From the NCBI RefSeq assembly GCF_003105155.1, contig NZ_QETK01000011.1:92956-156955 (forward strand): a stretch of DNA of 64,000 nt, given 5' to 3'. A program made the translations under genes and the position numbers. Positions 1 through 8,741 of the stretch are shown piece by piece. Each line of letters opens with the position of its first letter. The first letter of the stretch is position 1. The DNA comes from Pseudomonas sp. SDI (GTDB lineage Bacteria > Pseudomonadota > Gammaproteobacteria > Pseudomonadales > Pseudomonadaceae). The notes under the pieces were generated by a model. It was not told the DNA's origin. It searched no databases and saw only the letters and a list, made by a program, of their open reading frames with translations.

Positions 1-1740
1 GGCATCGCCGCCGGCGACACCTTCGACAGTATCGAGCGCTTCGTCGGTACCGGTCGCGACGACCTGTTCATCAGCGACGCCACCGCGCACAACTTCGATG
101 GCGGCACGGCCACCGACACCCTGGATTACTCGGGGTCGGCAGAGGCGGTGACCTTGACCGTCGGCACCGACGCCAAGGGGGTTGGCGCCGGCGGCGATGC
201 CGAAGGCGATACCTTCGTCAACTTCGAGCGGCTGATCGGCACGGCGCAGAACGACACCTTCAACATCGCCCACTCCAACATCACCGCCATCGAAGGTGGT
301 GCGGGCAACGATGTCTATGTGGTCACCTGGCCGAACACGCAGATCATCGAGCTGGCCGGTGGCGGCGACGATGAGGTGCGCACCAATAACAGCAACTTCA
401 AGCTGGCCAACGAAGTCGAGCGCCTGACTTATGTCGGCAGTGCGAACTTCACCGGCTACGGCAACAGCGGCGACAACATCATCATCGGAGGCGTCGGCAA
501 CGATACCTTCCTCGGTGGCGCGGGTGCCGACCAGTTCTTCGGTGGCGATGGCATCGACACGGCCTCTTATACCGACACGACGTCGGTGCTCATCAACATG
601 CAGACCGGTGTGCATGGTGGCGCGGCCGTTGGCGACGTCTATCACAGCATCGAGAAGGTGATCGGCTCGAATGACGGTGACCTGTTCATTGGCACCGCTG
701 GCGCCGACAATTTCGACGGTAGCTTTGGGGTCGACGCGGTCAGCTTTGCCGGCGAAACCACGGGCATTCTGCTGGATATGAGCAAGCCGGCAATCGTTGG
801 CATCGCGGCCGGCGACACCTACGCCAACATCGAAACCTTTGAAGGCACAGCCTTCAACGACACGTTCGTCGGCAGTAACAAGGACGAGAACTTCATCGGT
901 GGCGCCGGTGCCGACACTATCAATGGCGGTGGCGGGGTCAGGGATGCGGTCTGGTACATCAACAACCACACCGGCGTGCAGGTCAACCTGCAGACCGCGA
1001 CGGCCAGCGGCGGCGACGCCGACGGCGATGTGCTGATCAGCATCGAGGGCGTGGCCGGTTCGGCCTATGACGACGTGCTGACCGCGCTGAACTTCGGCAG
1101 CAGCATCTATGGTGGCGAGGGCAACGACATCATCAACGGCGGTACCGGCAACGATAACCTCTACGGCGACGGTATCTCCGAGAAGGTCTTCGGGGCGTAT
1201 GCGCGGGCCGAGAACGGGGTAATCCAGAGCGACATCATCAACGGTGGCGATGGCGACGACTCGATCGTTGGTGGCACCCGCTTCGATAGCGGTTCGATCC
1301 TGCATGGCGATGCCGGCAACGATTTCGTCAGCACGGCCGCCGGCAAGGCGTATGGCGACCTGGGCAACGACAACCTGGTCGGCACCGGCAAGGGCTACGA
1401 GCTGTATGGCGGTTCGGGTTGGGACACCTTGACCCTGATGGGCAGCGGTGGCGCGGACGGTGGTCAGCATGGCGACACCTACAACGTCTTGTCGAAGACC
1501 ATGGTGCTGATCCAGGACAGCGGTACCGACAATGGCCAGGACGTGGTGGTGCTGAAGAACATCCAGACCGCCAACGATGTGTACCTGCATCGCGACGGCA
1601 ACGACGCCTACATCTTCTCCAAGCTGAACTGGAACATTGGCCAGCTCGACAGTGGGGTGATGTTGGCCAACTGGTATGCCGGCTCGAACACCATCGAGCA
1701 GTTCCAGACCAACAACGGTGATACCTTCACCATCAGTTGA
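1..1740 (+). CDS. RTX-type calcium-binding protein, C-terminal part (5' end outside window)
   Basis: The reading frame is open from the first base and ends with TGA, so only the last 579 residues are seen. They hold nonapeptide RTX repeats of the GGxGxDx type (for example GGAGNDVYVV, GGAGADQFFGGDG, GGEGNDIINGGTGND), which fold as a calcium-bound beta roll outside the cell. These sit inside about five longer units of roughly 70-90 residues, each marked by GDxxxxIExxxG followed by a DxF/DxL strand. The tail ends in NNGDTFTIS, as expected for a type I secretion substrate. No catalytic domain is visible, so it could be an adhesin or a secreted enzyme. It lies directly upstream of flgF on the same strand. 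Function beyond calcium-binding secretion is not known. Confidence 0.8.
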   Translation, partial: GIAAGDTFDSIERFVGTGRDDLFISDATAHNFDGGTATDTLDYSGSAEAVTLTVGTDAKGVGAGGDAEGDTFVNFERLIGTAQNDTFNIAHSNITAIEGGAGNDVYVVTWPNTQIIELAGGGDDEVRTNNSNFKLANEVERLTYVGSANFTGYGNSGDNIIIGGVGNDTFLGGAGADQFFGGDGIDTASYTDTTSVLINMQTGVHGGAAVGDVYHSIEKVIGSNDGDLFIGTAGADNFDGSFGVDAVSFAGETTGILLDMSKPAIVGIAAGDTYANIETFEGTAFNDTFVGSNKDENFIGGAGADTINGGGGVRDAVWYINNHTGVQVNLQTATASGGDADGDVLISIEGVAGSAYDDVLTALNFGSSIYGGEGNDIINGGTGNDNLYGDGISEKVFGAYARAENGVIQSDIINGGDGDDSIVGGTRFDSGSILHGDAGNDFVSTAAGKAYGDLGNDNLVGTGKGYELYGGSGWDTLTLMGSGGADGGQHGDTYNVLSKTMVLIQDSGTDNGQDVVVLKNIQTANDVYLHRDGNDAYIFSKLNWNIGQLDSGVMLANWYAGSNTIEQFQTNNGDTFTIS

Positions 1741-1750
1741 TGCAACACCA

Positions 1751-1771
1751 GGGGCCAGCGTTGCTGGCCCC
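1751..1771 (+). terminator. Strong hairpin after the RTX gene
   Basis: A perfect 9-bp stem (GGGGCCAGC / GCTGGCCCC) with a GTT loop starts 10 bases after the RTX stop codon. There is no T-run after it, so it may be a weak terminator or an mRNA 3'-end stabiliser. Confidence 0.5.
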
Positions 1772-1796
1772 ATCGCGACCCGACTCGTCCCGCGAT
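1772..1796 (+). repeat. REP-like palindrome
   Basis: ATCGCG and CGCGAT flank a core with CTCGTCCCGCGAT. The same 13-base core recurs in the fliG-fliH and fliK-fliL gaps, as in Pseudomonas REP elements. Confidence 0.55.
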
Positions 1797-1931
1797 AGCT
1801 TCAGTGCCGAGGCGAAAATTTGCCGCCAGCGGCAGTTTGCCGCCGAAAAATTGTCTTCCTGTCCCCCGGCATTCGCCGCCTCTTCCGACAAAGCCCCGCA
1901 AACACGGCACTTCGTCGCGCCCGACAACACT

Positions 1932-1947
1932 TGGTTCGAAAATTGCT
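1932..1947 (+). promoter_or_regulatory. Putative RpoN (sigma-54) promoter of the flgF operon
   Basis: TGGTTC-GAAAA-TTGCT keeps the GG and GC doublets ten bases apart, as in the -24/-12 consensus TGGCAC-N5-TTGCT. It ends 59 bases before the flgF start codon. In P. aeruginosa the flgFGHIJKL operon is RpoN-dependent and responds to FleR. Confidence 0.55.
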
Positions 1948-2006
1948 ACAGCCAGCCCAGAGCAGCGGCGGACGGCAAGTGTTCGCCAGCGCAGCGGAGG
2001 ATGACA

Positions 2007-2747
2007 GTGGACAAGATGCTTTACGTGGCCATGACCGGCGCCAGCCAGAACGCGCTGGCGCAAAAGGCCCATGCCAACAACCTGGCGAACATTTCCACCA
2101 GCGGTTTTCAGCGTGACCTGGAACAGGCCCGCTCGATGCCGGTGTTCGGTGACAGCTTTCCGGCGCGCGCCTATGCGATGACCGAGCGCCCGGCGACCGA
2201 TTTCAGCCCTGGCGCGTTGCAGGAAACCGGCCGCGACCTCGATGTCGCCATCGGCGGCGACGGCTTCATTGCCGTGCAGGCCCCGGACGGCAGTGAGGCC
2301 TACGTGCGCACCGCCAGCCTGAACATCGACGCTCTCGGCGTGCTGCGCGCCGGCAACGGCATGCCGGTGATGGGCAACGGTGGCCCGATTGCCGTGCCGC
2401 CCGAGCAGAAGGTCGAAATCGGCGATGACGGCACCATCAGCATCCGCGCCATGGGCGAAGGCCCGCGGGTGATGGCCGAGGTCGACCGGATCAAGCTGGT
2501 CAACCCGGACCTGAAGACCATGACCAAAGGCCTGGACGGCATGATCCACACCAAAGACGGGCAGCCGGCAGTCGCCGATGCCAACGTCAAGGTGGTCTCG
2601 GGCTTCCTTGAGGCGAGCAACGTCAATGCCGTCGAAGAGATGACCTCGGTGCTGGCCTTGTCCCGGCAATTCGAACTGCACATCAAGATGATGACCACGG
2701 CCAAGGAAGGCGACGAAGCCATGGCGCGTGTTTTGCAAATCGGCTAA
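2007..2747 (+). CDS. flgF: Flagellar proximal rod protein FlgF
   Basis: Forms part of the proximal rod, which crosses the periplasm between the MS ring and the distal rod FlgG. The 246-residue protein has the N-terminal rod/hook signature (NNLANISTSGFQRDL) and the conserved C-terminal pattern (VEEMTSVLALSRQFELHIKM) that pack into the coiled-coil D0 domain. The frame is open upstream, but GTG at 2007 is chosen because GGAGG at 1996-2000 is six bases away and the protein then begins MDKMLYVAMTGA as in other pseudomonads; ATG at 2001 would touch the Shine-Dalgarno. First gene of flgFGHIJKL. Confidence 0.93.
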   Translation: MDKMLYVAMTGASQNALAQKAHANNLANISTSGFQRDLEQARSMPVFGDSFPARAYAMTERPATDFSPGALQETGRDLDVAIGGDGFIAVQAPDGSEAYVRTASLNIDALGVLRAGNGMPVMGNGGPIAVPPEQKVEIGDDGTISIRAMGEGPRVMAEVDRIKLVNPDLKTMTKGLDGMIHTKDGQPAVADANVKVVSGFLEASNVNAVEEMTSVLALSRQFELHIKMMTTAKEGDEAMARVLQIG

Positions 2748-2792
2748 TCACATACACGTAGCGCCGTAAAACAGGCGCGCGAGGAGAACAGC

Positions 2793-3578
2793 ATGCTTCC
2801 GGCTCTCTGGGTCAGTAAAACCGGCCTGTCCGCCCAGGACACCAACCTGACCACCATTTCCAACAACCTGGCCAACGTCTCGACCACTGGCTTCAAGCGT
2901 GATCGCGCCGAATTCCAGGACCTGCTGTACCAGATCAAGCGTCAGCCGGGTGCCCAGTCGACCCAGGACAGCGAACTGCCGTCGGGCCTGCAGGTCGGTA
3001 CCGGTGTGCGTATTGTCGGTACCCAGAAAAACTTCAGCACCGGCAGCCTGCAGACCACCGAAAACCCGCTGGACATGGCGGTCAACGGGCGTGGCTTCTT
3101 CCAGATCCTGCAGCCGGATGGCACCGTTTCCTATACCCGTGACGGCACCTTCCACCTGAACTCCGACGGCCAGGTGGTCACCGCCAACGGCTTTGCCCTG
3201 GAGCCGGCCGTTGTGGTGCCGCCAGACGCACAAACCTTCACCGTCGGCCAGGACGGCACCGTGTCGATCACCACCGCCGGCAACCCGGCCGCGCAGATCA
3301 TCGGCAACATCCAGACCGCCGACTTCATCAACCCGGCCGGCCTGCAGGCCATGGGTGGCAACCTGTTCCTGGAAACCGCCGCCAGCGGCGCGCCGCAAAT
3401 CGGTACCCCAGGCCTCAACGGCTTCGGCCCCATCGCCCAGCAGACCCTGGAAAACTCCAACGTCAGCACCGTGGAAGAACTGGTCAACATGATCACCACC
3501 CAGCGTGCCTACGAGATGAACTCCAAGGTGATTTCCACCGCCGACCAGATGCTCTCGTTCGTTACCCAGAACCTGTAA
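2793..3578 (+). CDS. flgG: Flagellar distal rod protein FlgG
   Basis: Builds the distal rod (drive shaft) around which the P and L rings assemble. The 261-residue length is normal. The N terminus carries the rod signature (NNLANVSTTGFKRDRAEF) and the C terminus the matching EELVNMITTQRAYEMNSK helix, which together form the D0 coiled coil. GAGGAG at 2781-2786 precedes the ATG. A short GCGCC/GGCGC hairpin (2761-2778) lies between flgF and flgG. Confidence 0.97.
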   Translation: MLPALWVSKTGLSAQDTNLTTISNNLANVSTTGFKRDRAEFQDLLYQIKRQPGAQSTQDSELPSGLQVGTGVRIVGTQKNFSTGSLQTTENPLDMAVNGRGFFQILQPDGTVSYTRDGTFHLNSDGQVVTANGFALEPAVVVPPDAQTFTVGQDGTVSITTAGNPAAQIIGNIQTADFINPAGLQAMGGNLFLETAASGAPQIGTPGLNGFGPIAQQTLENSNVSTVEELVNMITTQRAYEMNSKVISTADQMLSFVTQNL

Positions 3579-3632
3579 GTGAAGTCTTCGAGGTCGCTGT
3601 TGCAGCGCCTGTTACACCGTGAGGTCAGAGTC

Positions 3633-4328
3633 ATGAGCCGTTTGTTATCCGTATTCGCCCTGGGTGGGGTGGTGTTGCTGGCGGGTTGCGTCGCGCCGAC
3701 GCCCAAGCCCAACGACCCGTACTACGCGCCAGTATTGCCGCGTACCCCGTTGCCGGCGGCGGCCAACAATGGCTCGATCTACCAGGCCGGTTTCGAACAG
3801 AACCTGTACAGCGACCGCAAGGCTTTCCGGGTCGGTGACATCATCACCATCACCCTGAACGAGCGGACCCAGGCGAGCAAGAACGCCAACTCGCAGATCG
3901 CCAAGAACAGCAAGGCCGATATCGGCCTGACCTCGCTGTTCGGCTCGAGCATGGTCACCAACAACCCGATCGGCAGCAACGACCTCAGCCTCAGTGCCGG
4001 CTACGAAGGCGATCGCGCCACCAAGGGCGACAGCAAGGCGGCCCAGGGCAACACCCTGACCGGTTCGATCACGGTTACCGTGGCCGACGTTCTGCCTAAC
4101 GGCATCATCGCCGTGCGCGGCGAAAAATGGATGACCCTCAACACTGGCGACGAGCTGGTGCGGATTGCCGGCATGGTTCGCGCCGACGACATCGCCACGG
4201 ACAACACCGTGCCGTCGACCCGCGTCGCCGATGCGCGCATCACCTATTCGGGGACCGGCTCGTTCGCCGATGCCAGCCAGCCCGGTTGGCTGGACCGCTT
4301 CTTCATCAGCCCGCTTTGGCCTTTCTAG
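3633..4328 (+). CDS. flgH: Flagellar L-ring lipoprotein FlgH
   Basis: Outer-membrane ring of the basal body. The 231-residue protein starts with a lipoprotein signal peptide: a hydrophobic stretch and lipobox LLAGC with the lipidated cysteine at residue 19. The body has the FlgH features [19 protein letters not shown] and the C-terminal [18 protein letters not shown]. An upstream in-frame extension exists from 3579, but ATG at 3633 puts the signal peptide at the N terminus and follows a GAGGTCAGAG purine tract. Confidence 0.96.
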   Translation: MSRLLSVFALGGVVLLAGCVAPTPKPNDPYYAPVLPRTPLPAAANNGSIYQAGFEQNLYSDRKAFRVGDIITITLNERTQASKNANSQIAKNSKADIGLTSLFGSSMVTNNPIGSNDLSLSAGYEGDRATKGDSKAAQGNTLTGSITVTVADVLPNGIIAVRGEKWMTLNTGDELVRIAGMVRADDIATDNTVPSTRVADARITYSGTGSFADASQPGWLDRFFISPLWPF

Positions 4329-4334
4329 GTTCGG

Positions 4335-5450
4335 ATGCCCATGTTCAACTTCAAGCAGCTGATTGCCGCCGCGCTCCTGATCTCCGCCGCCTTTGGTGCC
4401 CACGCCGAGCGGCTCAAGGACATCGCCAGCATTTCCGGCGTGCGTAATAACCAGCTGATCGGCTACGGCCTGGTGGTGGGGCTCAACGGTACGGGTGACC
4501 AGACCACCCAGACCCCGTTCACCCTGCAGACCTTCAATAACATGCTCTCGCAGTTCGGCATCAAGGTGCCGCCGGGTTCGGGCAACGTGCAACTGAAGAA
4601 CGTCGCAGCGGTGTCGATTCATGCCGACCTGCCGCCGTTCGCCAAGCCGGGGCAGGTGGTCGACGTGACCGTCTCGTCCATCGGCAACTCGAAAAGCCTG
4701 CGCGGCGGTAGCCTGTTGATGACCCCGCTCAAGGGTATCGACGGCAACGTCTACGCCATCGCCCAGGGCAACCTGGTGGTCGGCGGCTTCGACGCCGAGG
4801 GGCGCGACGGTTCGAAGATCACCGTCAATGTCCCGTCGGCCGGTCGCATTCCTGGCGGCGCCTCGGTAGAGCGCGCGGTGCCGAGCGGTTTCAACCAGGG
4901 CAACAGCCTGACCTTGAACCTCAACCGCCCCGACTTCACCACCGCCAAGCGGGTGGTCGACAAGGTCAATGAGCTGCTCGGCCCGGGCGTTGCCCAGGCG
5001 GTCGATGGCGGCTCCGTGCGGGTGACTGCACCGCTCGATCCAAGTCAGCGGGTCGACTACCTGTCGATTCTGGAAAACCTGGAAATCGATCCGGGTCAGG
5101 CGGTGGCCAAGGTCATCATCAACTCGCGTACCGGCACCATCGTCATCGGCCAGAACGTCAAGGTATCGCCGGCGGCGGTTACCCACGGCAGCCTGACCGT
5201 GACCATTACCGAAGACCCGATCGTCAGCCAGCCTGGGCCGTTCTCCAATGGCGAGACGGCCGTGGTGCCGCGTTCGCGGGTCAACGCCGAGCAGGAAGCC
5301 AAGCCGATGTTCAAGTTCGGTCCGGGCACTACGCTCGACGAGATCGTACGTGCCGTCAACCAGGTGGGCGCAGCCCCCGGCGACCTGATGGCGATTCTCG
5401 AAGCACTCAAGCAGGCCGGCGCCTTGCAAGCCGACCTGATCGTGATCTGA
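4335..5450 (+). CDS. flgI: Flagellar P-ring protein FlgI
   Basis: Periplasmic ring protein around the distal rod, assembled at the peptidoglycan. It has a Sec signal peptide ending near AAFGAHA and then the conserved mature start [21 protein letters not shown]. Two ATGs (4335 and 4341) are possible; the second would give 369 residues, the length I recall for pseudomonads. The gene starts six bases after flgH ends. The C-terminal [13 protein letters not shown] and [14 protein letters not shown] segments are typical. Confidence 0.96.
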   Translation: MPMFNFKQLIAAALLISAAFGAHAERLKDIASISGVRNNQLIGYGLVVGLNGTGDQTTQTPFTLQTFNNMLSQFGIKVPPGSGNVQLKNVAAVSIHADLPPFAKPGQVVDVTVSSIGNSKSLRGGSLLMTPLKGIDGNVYAIAQGNLVVGGFDAEGRDGSKITVNVPSAGRIPGGASVERAVPSGFNQGNSLTLNLNRPDFTTAKRVVDKVNELLGPGVAQAVDGGSVRVTAPLDPSQRVDYLSILENLEIDPGQAVAKVIINSRTGTIVIGQNVKVSPAAVTHGSLTVTITEDPIVSQPGPFSNGETAVVPRSRVNAEQEAKPMFKFGPGTTLDEIVRAVNQVGAAPGDLMAILEALKQAGALQADLIVI

Positions 5451-5460
5451 GGCACTGGCC

Positions 5461-6663
5461 ATGGATATGCCTAAAAGCAGCTTCAACGCGGCCGACAGCG
5501 GTGCCTACACCGACCTCAACCGGCTCAACTCGCTGAAGGTCGGCGACAAGGACAGCGACGCCAACCTGCGCAAGGTGGCGCAGGAGTTCGAGTCGCTGTT
5601 CCTCAACGAAATGCTCAAGTCGATGCGTTCGGCCAGCGATGTGCTGGCCAAGGACAACCCGCTCAATACCGAGACCACCAAGCAATACCAGCAGATGTAC
5701 GACCAGCAGCTGGCGGTGAGCATGTCCCGCGAGGGTGGCGGTATCGGCCTGCAAGACGTGCTGATGCGCCAGTTGTCCAAGCAGAAGGCCAGTGCCGTGC
5801 CGAACACCAGCCCGTTCCCGCGGGTTGATGTGCAGCAGCGCGCACTGTGGGCGACCAAGGTCGCCGAGCCGGTGCGCAGCGAGGTCGGCACCGCCAGCAC
5901 CCGCAACGACATGGCGGCACTCAATTCGCGGCGCCTGAACTTGCCGGGCAAGCTCACCGACCGCCTGCTGGCCGGGATCGTGCCGACGGCGGGTGCGCAG
6001 GCCGCCACCACCAACACTGCAGTGCTGCCGCAACGCACCACGGCCATCACCGACGCCGCGCAAAAGGGCGACTGGCAGCCGGCGCAGGCCTTTGCCGCGC
6101 CAGGCAGCATGCGCATTTACGGCCGTGCCGTGGCCCAGCCGCCGCTGGCGCCGGCGAAGAAAGCCTTCGGTTCCAGCGACGAGTTCGTCGCTACCATGCT
6201 GCCGATGGCCGAACAGGCTGCCAAGCGCATCGGTGTCGACCCACGCTACCTGGTAGCCCAGGCCGCGCTGGAAACCGGCTGGGGCAAGTCGGTGATGCGT
6301 CAGGCCGACGGCAGCAGCAGCCATAACCTGTTCGGCATCAAGGCCACCGGCAACTGGCAGGGTGGGGAGGCGCGGGCGATCACCAGCGAGTTCCGCAATG
6401 GCCAGTTCGTCAAGGAAACGGCGGCGTTCCGTTCCTACGATTCCTACCAGGACAGTTTCCATGACCTGGTCAGCCTGCTGCAGAACAATTCAAGGTATCA
6501 AGAAGCGGTAAAAGCGGCCGATAAGCCAGAACAGTTCGTGCGTGAACTACAAAAGGCGGGTTATGCGACGGATCCGGACTACGCCAGCAAGATCTCTCAG
6601 ATCGCAAAACAGATGAAGTCATACGAGAGCTATGCGGCTCTCCCAAGTACTTCGAAACTATAA
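5461..6663 (+). CDS. flgJ: Flagellar rod-cap and peptidoglycan hydrolase FlgJ
   Basis: Bifunctional protein of 400 residues. Residues 1-110 are the rod-assembly (rod-binding) domain with FESLFLNEMLKSMR. Residues about 110-230 are a variable Ala/Pro-rich linker. Residues about 235-395 are a glucosaminidase domain (GH73) that opens the sacculus for rod passage; the likely catalytic glutamate is E271 in QAALETGWGKS, followed by the HNLFGIKA motif. It acts in the periplasm without a signal peptide, being exported by the flagellar apparatus. Confidence 0.96.
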   Translation: MDMPKSSFNAADSGAYTDLNRLNSLKVGDKDSDANLRKVAQEFESLFLNEMLKSMRSASDVLAKDNPLNTETTKQYQQMYDQQLAVSMSREGGGIGLQDVLMRQLSKQKASAVPNTSPFPRVDVQQRALWATKVAEPVRSEVGTASTRNDMAALNSRRLNLPGKLTDRLLAGIVPTAGAQAATTNTAVLPQRTTAITDAAQKGDWQPAQAFAAPGSMRIYGRAVAQPPLAPAKKAFGSSDEFVATMLPMAEQAAKRIGVDPRYLVAQAALETGWGKSVMRQADGSSSHNLFGIKATGNWQGGEARAITSEFRNGQFVKETAAFRSYDSYQDSFHDLVSLLQNNSRYQEAVKAADKPEQFVRELQKAGYATDPDYASKISQIAKQMKSYESYAALPSTSKL

Positions 6664-6673
6664 GGTGTAAACC

Positions 6674-8728
6674 ATGGCGAGTTTGATCAATATCGGGATG
6701 TCGGGGCTGGGAGCCGCTTCGTCCGGTCTGCATACCACGGGTAACAACATTGCCAACGCTGACGTTGCCGGCTACTCGCGCCAGCAGAACGTGCAAACCA
6801 CCGCGGGTTCGATCCGCAGCGGCAATGTGTTCATCGGCACCGGCACCACGCTGGCCGATGTGCGCCGGGTATACAACGCTTTCCTCGATGCGCAGCTCAA
6901 CACCAGTACCTCGCTCAACAGCGACTCGGCTGCGTACCTCAAGCAGATCACGCCAACCAACGAATTGCTCTCCGATGCCAACACCGGCATCGCCGGCGCC
7001 CTGAAGAGTTTCTTCTCGGCCATGCAAGGGGCGGCGTCCAAGCCGACCGACGACGCCGGCCGGCAATTGCTGCTGAGCAGCGCCGAAGCCCTGAGCAACC
7101 GCTTCAACAGCCTGCAGTCGCAGTTCAAGGAACAGAACAACAACCTTAACGGCAACCTCACGGCGATGGCCGAGCAGGTCAACAAGCTGACCGCGACCAT
7201 TGCCCAGTACAACGAGCAGATCGCCAAGGTCGGCGTGGTCAACGGCGCGCCGAACGACCTGCTCGACCAGCGCAACGAAACCGTGCGCCAGCTCAACGAA
7301 CTGGTCGGGGTGAACGCTGTCGAGCGCGAAGGCAGCATCGATATCTACCTGAAGAACGGTCAGCCGCTGGTGCTGGGCAACAGCCTGGGCAAGCTGGAAA
7401 CCGCGCCGAGCCCGACCGATCCGACGCAGTTCTCGGTCAAGATCAACAACGGCATCACCTCGATGGACGTCACCAGTTCCATCACCGGCGGTGAGATGGG
7501 CGGCCTGCTGCGTTATCGCAGCGAAACCCTCAACCCGGCGATGAACGAGCTGGGCCGGGTCGCCATGGTGCTGGCCGAGCGCATCAACTCGCAGCTGGCC
7601 CAGGGCATCGACAAGAACGGCGAGTTCGGCGCCGCGCTGTTCAGCGACATCAACAGCGCCGCGGCCATGGCCGGGCGCAGCATTGCCAAGGCCGGCAACG
7701 ACCCGGCCTCGGGCAACCTCAATGTGACCATCAACGACACCAGCAAGCTGACCACCAGCGACTACCAGGTCACCTACATCAACACGCCGAGCGGCTTGCG
7801 TTACAACGTCAAGAAACAGCCGGACGGCACCGACATGGGCACCTTCGACCCGGCGCAGAGTCCGCCGCCGGTCATCGACGGCTTCAGCCTCAGTGTCAAC
7901 GGCGGTACGCCAAAGGCCGGCGACAGCTTCAAGATCACCCCTACCCGCAATGGTGCCGGCGACATCGACACGGTCATGACCGACGCCAAGCGCCTGGCGC
8001 TGGCGGCACCGCTGCAGGCCACCACGGGTGGCAGCAACACCGGCACTGGCATCATCAAGCAACCCGACCTCGCCTCGGTGTTCGACATCGCCGACCCGGC
8101 CCAGCGTCTGGAACTGCAAACCGGTATCAAGTACTCGACCCCGGTGCGCCTGGTGTTCGGCGACGAAACCGTCACCCCGCAAACCTATGAAGTGTTCGAT
8201 TCCAAGGGTACTTCGATCGGCACTGGCAGCTTCCTGCCGGGTCAGGCGAACAAGCTGCAGATCAACGTGCCGATGGTCGATGCCTCGGGGGCGCCGATCG
8301 AGGACGCTGCCGGGGTGCAGAAAACCTTCAGCTTCAGCATGGAAGTCAACGGCGCGCCGAAGCAGAACGACAGTTTCACCGTGGCCATGACCGGCGCGGG
8401 CTCGATGGATAACCGTAACGCGCTGTCGACCATCGAACTGCAGACCAAGCAGACCGTCGATGTCGGCACCACCAAGGGTCTGAGCCTTACCGATGCCTAC
8501 GGCAAGCTGGTCGAAGGTGTGGGTGCCAAGACCAAGCAGAGCCAGATGGATGGCCAGGCCACCGGCGCCATTCTTAGTCAGGCCAAGGGTGCCCGTGACT
8601 CGCTGTCGGGCGTACAGCTGGACGAAGAGGCCGGCAACCTGGTCAAGTATCAGCAGTACTACACGGCCTCGTCGCAGATCATCAAGGCGGCCCAGGACAC
8701 ATTCAACACGCTGATCAGCGCGCTTTAA
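6674..8728 (+). CDS. flgK: Hook-filament junction protein FlgK (HAP1)
   Basis: First junction protein between hook and filament, secreted by the flagellar export system. The 684-residue sequence begins with the axial-protein motif NIGMSGLGAASSGLHTTGNN and NADVAGYSRQ, and ends with the hydrophobic heptad helix AAQDTFNTLISAL used for D0 packing and chaperone (FlgN) binding. AAGGTG lies just before the ATG. The middle third is a low-conservation surface domain. Operon position between flgJ and flgL is standard. Confidence 0.96.
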   Translation: MASLINIGMSGLGAASSGLHTTGNNIANADVAGYSRQQNVQTTAGSIRSGNVFIGTGTTLADVRRVYNAFLDAQLNTSTSLNSDSAAYLKQITPTNELLSDANTGIAGALKSFFSAMQGAASKPTDDAGRQLLLSSAEALSNRFNSLQSQFKEQNNNLNGNLTAMAEQVNKLTATIAQYNEQIAKVGVVNGAPNDLLDQRNETVRQLNELVGVNAVEREGSIDIYLKNGQPLVLGNSLGKLETAPSPTDPTQFSVKINNGITSMDVTSSITGGEMGGLLRYRSETLNPAMNELGRVAMVLAERINSQLAQGIDKNGEFGAALFSDINSAAAMAGRSIAKAGNDPASGNLNVTINDTSKLTTSDYQVTYINTPSGLRYNVKKQPDGTDMGTFDPAQSPPPVIDGFSLSVNGGTPKAGDSFKITPTRNGAGDIDTVMTDAKRLALAAPLQATTGGSNTGTGIIKQPDLASVFDIADPAQRLELQTGIKYSTPVRLVFGDETVTPQTYEVFDSKGTSIGTGSFLPGQANKLQINVPMVDASGAPIEDAAGVQKTFSFSMEVNGAPKQNDSFTVAMTGAGSMDNRNALSTIELQTKQTVDVGTTKGLSLTDAYGKLVEGVGAKTKQSQMDGQATGAILSQAKGARDSLSGVQLDEEAGNLVKYQQYYTASSQIIKAAQDTFNTLISAL

Positions 8729-8741
8729 GGAGACGTAGACC

